NCBI GenBank assembly: GCA_030272735.1
Contig: JARXKL010000004.1
Coordinates: 1-42,470, forward strand
Length of the DNA: 42,470 nucleotides
From: Patescibacteria group bacterium
Lineage (GTDB): Bacteria > Patescibacteriota > Saccharimonadia > Saccharimonadales > UBA4665
Direction of reading: 5' to 3'
Shown: positions 1 through 7,430 of the stretch, piece by piece
Position numbering within the stretch: the first letter of the stretch is position 1
Layout of the letters: the number at the start of each line of letters is the position of its first letter
Translations under genes and position numbers: made by a program
The notes under the pieces: model-generated
Databases searched by the model: none
What the model saw: the letters and a program-made list of their open reading frames with translations, nothing else
Told to the model about the DNA's origin: nothing

Positions 1-1147
1 TGTTTTTCAACAAATTGGTACCGGCGCGGATGCCCTCCAAGTTTCCATTGTAGGTATCATCGACAATCCATGCGCCATTCAAGAGATACGGCTGCATGCG
101 GTGTTCAAATGGTTGAGTTTTTGTAATGCCAGCCTCCACTTGCTTCAGTGACAAACCTAACTCTATAGCCAAAGCTGCCACAAAAGCCAAAAAACCTACC
201 TGGTGCTCGCCCACTAGGCCACTTTGTAGCGTTAGTGCTTGTTTAGCTTTTTTCATAATGAAGCTCGTGCCATGTAGACCAATTTCAACCTTGCTCACTT
301 TCCAGCCAAGCGCTCCACTATTACTAAATTTTTGGTAATTTGGCTTTACAAACGACTGAAGCTCAGGGGAATCAGTATTCACATACACGTGCTCGGAAAT
401 AATAGATTTTGTAACCGAGAATATGTCTTCACCAGCCGCCTGGAGTGTTTTATATTTGTCTAAATGGGCCGGTGCCAACCCAGTTATAATTGCATGAGTC
501 GGTGTGGTATGAGCAGTAAAACGCGCGATATCTCCCGGTTCGCCCTCACCGTATTCCAAGATCAGAACATCTTCAGTACCCGCTAGAGTTTTTGCAAAAG
601 CGGCATGACTGGAACTGACATTTTTATTGGCTGGCGTCGCAGCAACTACCAGCTTTTCAGATAAAACTGTTGTAAGCAGTTCTTTCATGGTGGTTTTACC
701 GTAACTGCCTGCCACCGCAATTTTCACACCTGGATGATCGGCGTAGATTGGGGTTGTGGAACGAATCGCTCGCTTTACAGAGGGGTTTATAATCAGGTAC
801 CGCGCTGTAAGCAATGGAAAAACAACTAGGTGCGCCCACAGCACCGGGTATATAAGTATTAGTGTTAAGCCATAGGGCACACCGCCAATTAAGTCACCTT
901 GCGTTCCCAAATAAATCAGTGCAACGCCCAACAATATCTCGCACAGCATTCCTGCGTAGAGCAGTGCTGCCAACAACTTAGCCGCCCGAGTGTTGTCCAA
1001 CTGGCGACGCTGACGTACACTCCCAAAGTCTTCAGTTCGCCATATCCAACGCAAATACGGAAGCGCCTGGTATTCAGTGCACTGCAGCATATACGCTAAC
1101 ACAAGAGGATACTTCGGTGAGTAAATACTCAGTGATGAGGCAATCAT
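1..1147 (-). CDS. MurF-like Mur ligase with N-terminal membrane region (3' end outside window)
   Basis: ATP-dependent amide ligase of peptidoglycan precursor synthesis, closest in motif style to MurF (UDP-MurNAc-tripeptide:D-Ala-D-Ala ligase). The frame opens with ATG at 1147 and stays open to base 1, giving about 382 residues. Residues about 57-80 and 90-118 are hydrophobic and probably membrane-spanning. The P-loop GSYGKTT follows at about 147-153, then a Mur central domain with LEYGEG, and the motif VDDTYNGN near the cut end resembles the MurF DDTYN signature. Soluble MurF enzymes lack such a hydrophobic N-terminus, so this is a membrane-attached variant. Its ATG overlaps the TGA of the hydrolase gene upstream, indicating translational coupling. 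The exact substrate (MurF or another Mur-type ligase) cannot be fixed without the C-terminal domain. Confidence 0.85.
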   Translation of the reverse strand, partial: MIASSLSIYSPKYPLVLAYMLQCTEYQALPYLRWIWRTEDFGSVRQRRQLDNTRAAKLLAALLYAGMLCEILLGVALIYLGTQGDLIGGVPYGLTLILIYPVLWAHLVVFPLLTARYLIINPSVKRAIRSTTPIYADHPGVKIAVAGSYGKTTMKELLTTVLSEKLVVAATPANKNVSSSHAAFAKTLAGTEDVLILEYGEGEPGDIARFTAHTTPTHAIITGLAPAHLDKYKTLQAAGEDIFSVTKSIISEHVYVNTDSPELQSFVKPNYQKFSNSGALGWKVSKVEIGLHGTSFIMKKAKQALTLQSGLVGEHQVGFLAFVAALAIELGLSLKQVEAGITKTQPFEHRMQPYLLNGAWIVDDTYNGNLEGIRAGTNLLKN

Positions 1148-1896
1148 GCTAAGAATTCCTTAATGGCTTTGTTGACGATTTCTGACTGAGTTTTCTGCAT
1201 ATAGTGGCCACCGGTATCGAGCGGGTGCAGAACGGAACCTTTTATTAACTGGTGGAACCGCTCGCCGTCACTAAAAGGCACCGCATTATCGTCGCGAGCA
1301 AATAACAATAGTGCAGGAACCTTTATGGCTGCGGCATCTTCCTGTGCATCTTGGCGCACGGTTTTTTTGAATGTTTCTGCCAGCTCAGGCATTACTAAAA
1401 AGTCAGAACCGATAGCACTGTAGCTTTTTTGGCGCAATGCTTCACGTTGCTTGCGTGGAATAATTATTGCGACAATTTTTGCCATTTTGGCAAGGCCTAA
1501 AAAAGCAGCCCGTCTCAACGTTAGTCTATTCCTTATGCCAGAAGAACCAATCAGCACTATCTTTGCCGGGTTAATACGTCCCGTCCCCGTAGCGTTAACT
1601 GTTACTGCACCGCCATTGCTGTGGCCAATCATGGCATATGGGTCGCCGAGATTCAGTTTGTTAAGCATATGGCCAATAAATGTTGCATATTCGTCCAGCC
1701 CCCATGCCGCAATGGGCGCTTGAGATTTACCAAATCCGGGCATATCGAGAGCAAGCGTCTGATAAGAATCTTGAAGGCTCGCTTGCACTGTATCTAAACC
1801 TTTCAGATTGTCTCCCCAACCGTGCAGTAGCACCACGAGCTGGCCAGAACCTTTGAGTTCATAATTTGTCAGGAGGCCGTCAACAATTATTTGCAT
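1144..1896 (-). CDS. alpha/beta hydrolase
   Basis: Single-domain alpha/beta-hydrolase of 250 residues, the usual length. The oxyanion motif HGWG lies at 25-28, the nucleophile elbow GHSNGG puts the catalytic Ser at 93, an acidic RDD at 201-203 supplies the Asp, and GGH at 229-231 supplies the His. No signal peptide is visible, so it is probably cytoplasmic. It is the first gene after two tRNAs and overlaps the start of the Mur ligase by 4 bases. Substrate is unknown; the family includes esterases, lipases and C-C hydrolases, and the sequence does not discriminate. Confidence 0.85.
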   Translation of the reverse strand: MQIIVDGLLTNYELKGSGQLVVLLHGWGDNLKGLDTVQASLQDSYQTLALDMPGFGKSQAPIAAWGLDEYATFIGHMLNKLNLGDPYAMIGHSNGGAVTVNATGTGRINPAKIVLIGSSGIRNRLTLRRAAFLGLAKMAKIVAIIIPRKQREALRQKSYSAIGSDFLVMPELAETFKKTVRQDAQEDAAAIKVPALLLFARDDNAVPFSDGERFHQLIKGSVLHPLDTGGHYMQKTQSEIVNKAIKEFLA

Positions 1897-1921
1897 GCCT
1901 TTAGTATAACTGCTATCTCAC

Positions 1922-1950
1922 TAAAAAAGACTAGCTTGCACTAGTCTTTA
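1922..1950 (-). terminator. Rho-independent terminator after tRNA-Leu
   Basis: On the minus strand AAAGACTAG pairs with CTAGTCTTT around the loop TGCAAG, and the stem runs straight into a run of T. It lies just 3' of tRNA-Leu and before the hydrolase start, so it should end the tRNA transcript. Confidence 0.75.
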
Positions 1951-1952
1951 TT

Positions 1953-2039
1953 TGGTGGGCGAGGAGGGACTCGAACCCTCAAGGCCGTAAAGCCAGCGGA
2001 TTTTAAGTCCACCGCGTATACCAATTCCGCCACTCGCCC
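1953..2039 (-). tRNA. tRNA-Leu (TAA)
   Basis: Class II tRNA of 87 bases with the acceptor stem GGGCGAG/CTCGCCC, D-loop containing GG, anticodon loop CTTAAAA (anticodon TAA), a long variable arm, T-loop TTCGAGT, discriminator A and an encoded CCA. The long variable arm and A73 fit leucine. Confidence 0.95.
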
Positions 2040-2049
2040 AAGTTATGAA

Positions 2050-2123
2050 TGGAGGCACCTACGGGATTCGAACCCGTGTACGAGGTTTTGCAGACCCCTG
2101 CCTAACCACTCGGCCAAGGCGCC
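2050..2123 (-). tRNA. tRNA-Cys (GCA)
   Basis: 74-base tRNA with acceptor GGCGCCT/AGGTGCC (one G-U), D-arm GCCGAGTGGTTAGGC, anticodon loop CTGCAAA (anticodon GCA), T-loop TTCGAAT and encoded CCA. The discriminator is T, the base expected for cysteine tRNAs. It lies 10 bases upstream of tRNA-Leu and is probably cotranscribed with it. Confidence 0.95.
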
Positions 2124-2168
2124 GTCTATAACAGCGTTATTATAGCGTATTCACCTGAGTGCACGAAG

Positions 2169-2486
2169 TTATTTTGGAGACTTAGGTGGCAAGTCTGGCA
2201 TTAGTATGCTGGAGCGCAACTTCACGACTGCGCATTCTTCTTGCTTACCATTTCTCTCAAATGCTTGAGCATTGGTTGTGCAACGACGAACAGCCGTTCC
2301 GCCTACAGCCGATAATTTAGCGTTATCTGCCTGCTCAGTTTCCTCAAAGTTTTCAGGCCGCACGAATCGATATGCCTTAACCGCGGATTTTGCTGCCTCA
2401 TCAGTCACTAATAAAACTCCGCATAGTGCGAGCGTAGGGATAGTTAATACGCTGTTAGCAAATGACTCGAACGAGTTTGGTGACAA
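2169..2486 (-). CDS. small hypothetical protein with one N-terminal hydrophobic segment
   Basis: 105 residues, not recognised. Residues about 12-28 form a single moderately hydrophobic segment (signal anchor or signal peptide), followed by a charged, soluble part with two cysteines in the second half. The start is a TTG; an almost perfect Shine-Dalgarno TAAGGAGG lies about 12 bases upstream on the minus strand, and no ATG in frame fits it better. It lies between the tRNA pair and the envelope genes and is read in the same direction. Existence is moderately supported by the Shine-Dalgarno sequence; function is unknown. Confidence 0.5.
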   Translation of the reverse strand: MSPNSFESFANSVLTIPTLALCGVLLVTDEAAKSAVKAYRFVRPENFEETEQADNAKLSAVGGTAVRRCTTNAQAFERNGKQEECAVVKLRSSILMPDLPPKSPK

Positions 2487-2596
2487 TTTTATAATGAACC
2501 TCCTTAGGCAGATAATTATATTACCAGTCTGTAAGCTTATACGATTTTATGTATAGAGACAGTGGCTTTTTCCGTTGCTAATGTTTGCAGACGTGC

Positions 2597-3184
2597 TTAC
2601 TTGACATCAAGTTTAGAATAGGTCGACTTTGGATGCTTGTTTTTCTCGGCGTGCAGCTTCTTTAGCATTTTTTGAGATTGCTTTGCAAATTGCTTTCCTT
2701 GATACGAAGCATATTCTTTTTGTAAATTGTTTAATTTCAAATTGTTCGCTTCTATTACATTGACTCGTTTTTGCAGTTCACCCCGTTTAGCCGTAGTACA
2801 GTCTAAAGCAGTAGTTGGTAGTTTCTGAGAGGAATGAATTTCGGAATCAACCTCCGTCACAATAGAAGTGTTAAGTTTATCTAATTCGTAAAGCTTTTCT
2901 CGGGTTTTTGAGGCCTCTGTAGGCACCCACTGACCTGCATAGGCAATTCGTGTTTGCCATTTTTTATGTAAAACAGCATGTTTTTTTACTTCATTCAATT
3001 TGTATATTCCGAGTAATTCAGTACGGTATCTTACGCTCGTTAACTGTTCGGCGCAGGGTCTATTTTTCAAACCTAGTTTCAAATTACCATTTGTAGCCGA
3101 GGCGTAAGTGCTCAATACCGAAATTTGCAACAGGGCCCCTAATGCTAACGCAGCAGCGATTTTATGAATGACTTTACTCATCAT
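2597..3184 (-). CDS. secreted lysine-rich hypothetical protein
   Basis: 195 residues with a clear signal peptide: a short basic start (MMSKVIHK), a hydrophobic core to about residue 24 and a small-residue cleavage region near STYASA. The mature part is rich in Lys, Gln and Leu and looks helical, possibly coiled coil, with two cysteines. The gene overlaps the end of the 916-residue surface protein by 11 bases, and GGAG lies 4 bases before the first of two adjacent ATG codons, so the two are translationally coupled and probably work together at the cell surface. Family not recognised. Confidence 0.75.
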   Translation of the reverse strand: MMSKVIHKIAAALALGALLQISVLSTYASATNGNLKLGLKNRPCAEQLTSVRYRTELLGIYKLNEVKKHAVLHKKWQTRIAYAGQWVPTEASKTREKLYELDKLNTSIVTEVDSEIHSSQKLPTTALDCTTAKRGELQKRVNVIEANNLKLNNLQKEYASYQGKQFAKQSQKMLKKLHAEKNKHPKSTYSKLDVK

Positions 3185-5924
3185 GTCGCTCCGTCTCTAA
3201 TGGTGTAACCATGGTTGTGCCGACTGTCGGCGCGGGTATAAAGTTCGGATTTGTTGGGTCGGTGTCTCTATATTGAGCCTCGTATGCTTGGTAAGCCCGG
3301 CGCCGAACGATTGTTACTGCAACAATGCCTGCCACCGTCATAACCGCTAAGGTAGCACTTAGTACTTTTGGCGGTGTCGTATTACTGTGACGCTTTACAA
3401 GTGCGAATGCCACGAGATGTTTCGTTTTGATGGTGAAAACTGTCTTACTCTTCCCTTTGATCTTTTTGACACCGGTATAGTGTAGCGTACTGCCATCGGG
3501 CGCCTTGTGATAACCATCATTTGTTGGATCATCATCTGCTGCAGCTGTATCTACTTCGTCTGTGGAAATCAGCTCCCAATCTGTGCCATCATACCCATAC
3601 AAATCGGCATTTCCATCAGAACTATCTTCGCTAATGCTAATTTCTACATCGTTTACGAAGTCTTCATCATTGTTACCATTTGGCCCTGAACACGCAGGCT
3701 TATACACATTGTCGACCGGAGTTCCTAGCGAAGGTAAAGTGTCATTTGAACCAGCAGCATAATCAGTTACAGTACACGATAAATCAGTGTCGCTATCGCC
3801 AGGAGATACCTTCATTACAGTTCGGTCATCGGCGCTTGAAATTTCAACAGCTGGCTTTACTGACGGCGTTGAGCTGTCAGTCGCATCAGCAGTATCACCG
3901 TTACCATTTTGATCACCTTCTATATTTGGATCAAGGGGTCGCGTATGGAGTATGACTGTTGCAGGCGTAGAAGCGTTATGTATAGTATCGTTTTCATCAA
4001 GATCATAGGCTGTCACGGAATAAATATAGTTCTTGCCGTATTCAGTGTCGTCTCCTTTTTCATTATCGCTCACACTGAGTCCAGTTGGTGCTGGTAAATT
4101 TTCAGGGTCACTCACAGTATCAGGCTCAACATCCACTGCCCCTTCTTCAACACGCGTAACGCCGTATACAACGGTTTCATTAACAGGATTACCGACTGAA
4201 CCATCCCAATTTATTGATATTTTTCCAGCGTTGTCTTGAAATGCAGATAGATTAGTCGGCGTTGTTGGTGCTGACTGATCTTTAAGAGGTTCGGTATTTT
4301 CAATGTCTTTTTTTAGATCTACGGGGGCATTTTGTTTTGCAGCGATGTTTAATTCGTCCTTTTTAGTTATAACAGTCGGGTCAGAGCTTGTAGTAACGAA
4401 CCGAGTGCCACTCTGCGTAACAACAGCCTGAATCGGCACATCTTTAGTTGCGGCACTTTCTGTGAGGTTGAGCTCAAGGCGCGTCTCATTATTCTTAAGC
4501 ACGTCAAATTGCTCACTGATTCCATCAGTGGTAGTCGTTTTGCCAGATTTGAATTTTCCATTCGTAATGCTGAAACTTTTATAGGAAAGACCTGTAGGAA
4601 GTTCAGAGTAACTCAACTGATACGCTTTTGAACCGTCGCTAGAAGTCCAGCAATCGGTAAAATGCACTTGGCCGTAATCAGTACCCCATGTTCCAACTGT
4701 CGTCTTATTGTAATCGATGCAGCTGTCTGCAGAGTCTTTGGTTTCATGCTCGACGGACTGAATATGAATATTTACACCGTTAACTCGGGTACGCTTACCG
4801 TCAGCAGTATCTTTGTACGCCGTTACTTGTACGCTACCTGTTTTCTCGCTCGGAGGGTGACCTATTGGGCCTACACCATGTGCAATACTCTGAGCCGTAA
4901 CAGGAGTATTTTTTTGTTCTGGAGTGGCAGGCGTAGCTGGCCTTGGAGTTGCGGGATTGGTCGGGACAGCTGGGGTCGCACCCGAATTGGGTACTTGAGC
5001 AGGCACAGTAATTATAGGCTGCATGAGAACAGGAAGTTGCGTTGTTTTATTGGCGGATACAGTAAAGAGGGAATCTTTACGGGTAGGGCTTGAAGGGTCT
5101 ATTGTATAGCCATCACGTTCCGCGTTCTTCATTACATACGTCCGAGGACCACCAGCAGTAGCTGACGGGCATAAAATGTGCAAATGCCCGTGGTTACCAC
5201 CACCGTTTGGATCAGTGGGTTTTGCAGGAGTCTCACACTCAACATAGCTTCCTCCCTGACCGGTAGTGATCTTGACGCTGCCAATTTCATTGCCTGGCTT
5301 AATTGAACCACTGTACGTTATGACATCTACGGTGCCCGTCGGCAGGGTATTATTTTCGCTTTGGTTTGCTGCAGCAGTTTCCGCAACTGGAGCTTGTGCG
5401 GGTGGTGGTGGTGGCGCAGGGGATGGCGTATCATCTCTCAGCCCTAAGCTGAGCGTTGTCGTCTCACCTGCACTAATGGTGAACCTCGAACCAACATTGT
5501 GAGGGCTGTCGCCACGCACGCTATAACCAGGCCGCTCAATACCAGTAATTACGTATGTTTTTTTGCCGCCACTGCTTGCTGAAGGACAGGTCAGGTTTAG
5601 GTGACCGTGGTTCGGTCCGCTTAAAGCCAGCGTCGTGCCACTATCCGGCGTACATTCCGTTGTACTGCCGACAGAGTCGACCGTAACTTTTACATTACCG
5701 AGTTCTGCGCCTCCGCTCGGCAAGCCGTTGTAGGTGACAATATCAAGCGTGCCGGTCGGTGTTGAAGCTGCAAAACTCACTATAGTGCTCGATCCAAGTA
5801 GACTAACGACTAATGCCGATATAATCAGTCCGGGACCGTAGCCACGGAATTTGCCTCGAGGGTGTGTTGATTTTTTGAACATGTTCAGTAATTTTAATGT
5901 CTGTAACTTCACGTATATAACCAC
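3174..5924 (-). CDS. large membrane-anchored surface protein with three related N-terminal domains and a fibronectin III-like domain
   Basis: 916 residues, predicted to sit outside the cell. A long basic N-region and hydrophobic segment (about 28-53) act as signal. Three related modules follow at about 57-165, 195-300 and 360-490. Each starts TGT/SV-D/Q-V-T-Y-like and carries a paired-cysteine core; the first two share NHGHL..xCPSA..GG..TYV almost word for word, resembling SpaA/CnaB-type beta modules. A proline/threonine linker lies between modules 2 and 3, a fibronectin III-like domain at about 555-660, and a C-terminal membrane helix at about 854-873 before an RRR stop-transfer and a 40-residue tail. 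The GTG start at 5924 is preceded by GAGGT at 9 bases; the alternative ATG at 5882 has no Shine-Dalgarno. Likely adhesin or stalk protein; the ligand is unknown. Confidence 0.8.
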   Translation of the reverse strand: MVIYVKLQTLKLLNMFKKSTHPRGKFRGYGPGLIISALVVSLLGSSTIVSFAASTPTGTLDIVTYNGLPSGGAELGNVKVTVDSVGSTTECTPDSGTTLALSGPNHGHLNLTCPSASSGGKKTYVITGIERPGYSVRGDSPHNVGSRFTISAGETTTLSLGLRDDTPSPAPPPPPAQAPVAETAAANQSENNTLPTGTVDVITYSGSIKPGNEIGSVKITTGQGGSYVECETPAKPTDPNGGGNHGHLHILCPSATAGGPRTYVMKNAERDGYTIDPSSPTRKDSLFTVSANKTTQLPVLMQPIITVPAQVPNSGATPAVPTNPATPRPATPATPEQKNTPVTAQSIAHGVGPIGHPPSEKTGSVQVTAYKDTADGKRTRVNGVNIHIQSVEHETKDSADSCIDYNKTTVGTWGTDYGQVHFTDCWTSSDGSKAYQLSYSELPTGLSYKSFSITNGKFKSGKTTTTDGISEQFDVLKNNETRLELNLTESAATKDVPIQAVVTQSGTRFVTTSSDPTVITKKDELNIAAKQNAPVDLKKDIENTEPLKDQSAPTTPTNLSAFQDNAGKISINWDGSVGNPVNETVVYGVTRVEEGAVDVEPDTVSDPENLPAPTGLSVSDNEKGDDTEYGKNYIYSVTAYDLDENDTIHNASTPATVILHTRPLDPNIEGDQNGNGDTADATDSSTPSVKPAVEISSADDRTVMKVSPGDSDTDLSCTVTDYAAGSNDTLPSLGTPVDNVYKPACSGPNGNNDEDFVNDVEISISEDSSDGNADLYGYDGTDWELISTDEVDTAAADDDPTNDGYHKAPDGSTLHYTGVKKIKGKSKTVFTIKTKHLVAFALVKRHSNTTPPKVLSATLAVMTVAGIVAVTIVRRRAYQAYEAQYRDTDPTNPNFIPAPTVGTTMVTPLETERHDE

Positions 5925-6008
5925 TACTGTAATACCTCAGGGTTCTCTGGTCAAGCTTATGCTTTTATATACAGCAAAGCAGAGCTTGTTAGCCCCGCGT
6001 CAAGAGTA

Positions 6009-6893
6009 CTACTGCTTTTTAGCTTTTGGAACTATTACTGTAAGGCCCCCTGCATGCAGTTCATATAACAGAGGCGGGCTAAGTGACACGACTTCACCAT
6101 CCAAAGCAACATCCAGAATGGACTTACGCGATTCTACCCGTACTGACTGCTGAACATCCTGCATGCAGTCCTTGCCTTGGATGCGTCGTCCGAGAAACGC
6201 CAAGAGCGCCAGCCTAATGAGTGCTGTCGGGCGGTTTGCGCGCACCACATATAAAAATAATTTACCGCTATCGAGGCTTGTGCGGTTTGTAAAACCTTTT
6301 TGTTCTATTTCGTAGGAGTTATTGCCAATGAACATCATCGGTGTTTTATACGTGCGCTTCTTAGAGCCTATGACAAAGCTTAAATGCGTCGTACTAATAC
6401 TGAATAAAGCCTCAAGCGCCGCAAAAGTTGCGGCTGGCCATTTCCCAATTTTTGACGCAATTTGGTCGCGCCGCAACACCGTGTCTGGGTATACGCCAAT
6501 ACTTGAGTTATTCACAAAGACTTTTTCGTTGACTGTAGCGTAATCTAGAGCATTCGTTCTGCCTGCAGCGATGACAGCAGCAGCCTCAGCGAGTTTAAGC
6601 GGCATACCTATGTCTTTGGCAAAGTGGTTGAGGGTGCCAACGGGAAGCACCCCAAGTGGCATATTATGAGCTACAGCCGCGTGGGCAACTGCATTCACCG
6701 TGCCGTCACCCCCGGCAGCAATATATGCTTCGCAACCTGCCTGTTGCGCTTTTCTTAGGTTTTCAGCAATATCATCGTCTATTTCTATGAAGTTGAGCTG
6801 GACAGTTTGCCCTGCAAAAGCTTCTTTAATATCTGATTTTGAGCCTTTTTTACCGCCTGCAGCTGGGTTATATACAATAGCTAGTTTTTTCAT
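6009..6893 (-). CDS. diacylglycerol kinase / lipid kinase family protein (DagK/YegS type)
   Basis: 294 residues, the normal length for the DAGK_cat family, which transfers phosphate from ATP to diacylglycerol or a related lipid at the membrane. The nucleotide-binding signature GGDGTVNAV lies at 61-69, with YNPAAGG at 8-14 and VGTLNHFAKD further on, all diagnostic. The start ATG overlaps the TAA of the PAP2 gene (TAATG), so kinase and phosphatase are made together. The pairing suggests recycling of phosphatidate, diacylglycerol or an isoprenoid carrier. The actual lipid substrate is inference. Confidence 0.9.
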   Translation of the reverse strand: MKKLAIVYNPAAGGKKGSKSDIKEAFAGQTVQLNFIEIDDDIAENLRKAQQAGCEAYIAAGGDGTVNAVAHAAVAHNMPLGVLPVGTLNHFAKDIGMPLKLAEAAAVIAAGRTNALDYATVNEKVFVNNSSIGVYPDTVLRRDQIASKIGKWPAATFAALEALFSISTTHLSFVIGSKKRTYKTPMMFIGNNSYEIEQKGFTNRTSLDSGKLFLYVVRANRPTALIRLALLAFLGRRIQGKDCMQDVQQSVRVESRKSILDVALDGEVVSLSPPLLYELHAGGLTVIVPKAKKQ

Positions 6894-7423
6894 TAGGGAT
6901 TTATGAATTTAATGATCATTAACAGACAGAGGCCTCCAAGTAACCAGCCCCCAACTACATCTGAGGGGAAATGTGCGCCCAGATAGATACGCGACACGCC
7001 AATCAGGACTATTAGAATTATAAGCACGACCGTGACTAGGATATTAACTGGTTCTGGTAGATACTTATACGCCAAATATGCTACTAAGCCGTAGAATGCC
7101 ACTGCACCAAACGCATGCCCACTCGGAAAGCTATAACTATGAATCTTCATATTTTCGACATACAGTGTTTTAGGACGCGGCCGGTGCACTGCATATTTGA
7201 GTATACTGTCAGCTCCCAGGGCTACTACGCTGGCGACTTGTGCGTAGGCAATGCGCGGAGTGCCTTTCATCCAACTGATTACAGCGATAATGCTAGCTAA
7301 AAGAATAATAATCACCGGTAATCCGATAAATGTTGCGAGCTTCATGATAGGTTCAACCCAAGATGGCAATAACTGGACTAGGGTGGCAGCTTTTTTATCG
7401 AATGTATGAAGTGTGTCTTGCAT
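6893..7423 (-). CDS. PAP2 superfamily phosphatase (membrane)
   Basis: 176 residues with several membrane helices and all three PAP2 motifs: K77-x6-RP within KYAVHRPRP, SGH at 101-103, and SR..LGAHFPSD at 144-155. These enzymes dephosphorylate phosphatidate, undecaprenyl diphosphate or similar lipids on the outer face of the membrane. The size and lone catalytic domain match the PgpB/BcrC-like group. It overlaps the lipid kinase gene and follows the ATPase gene by 7 bases, forming an apparent three-gene unit. A role in undecaprenyl-phosphate recycling is plausible but not shown by the sequence. Confidence 0.9.
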   Translation of the reverse strand: MQDTLHTFDKKAATLVQLLPSWVEPIMKLATFIGLPVIIILLASIIAVISWMKGTPRIAYAQVASVVALGADSILKYAVHRPRPKTLYVENMKIHSYSFPSGHAFGAVAFYGLVAYLAYKYLPEPVNILVTVVLIILIVLIGVSRIYLGAHFPSDVVGGWLLGGLCLLMIIKFINP

Positions 7424-7430
7424 GACTTAC

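Noticed and set aside
1144-1147. Possible recoding of TGA as glycine (as in SR1/Gracilibacteria)
   Set aside because: Several well-bounded genes end in TGA at family-typical lengths, so TGA is a stop here.
4662-5093. 143-residue plus-strand frame
   Set aside because: Antisense to the repeated domains of the surface protein; composition not protein-like.
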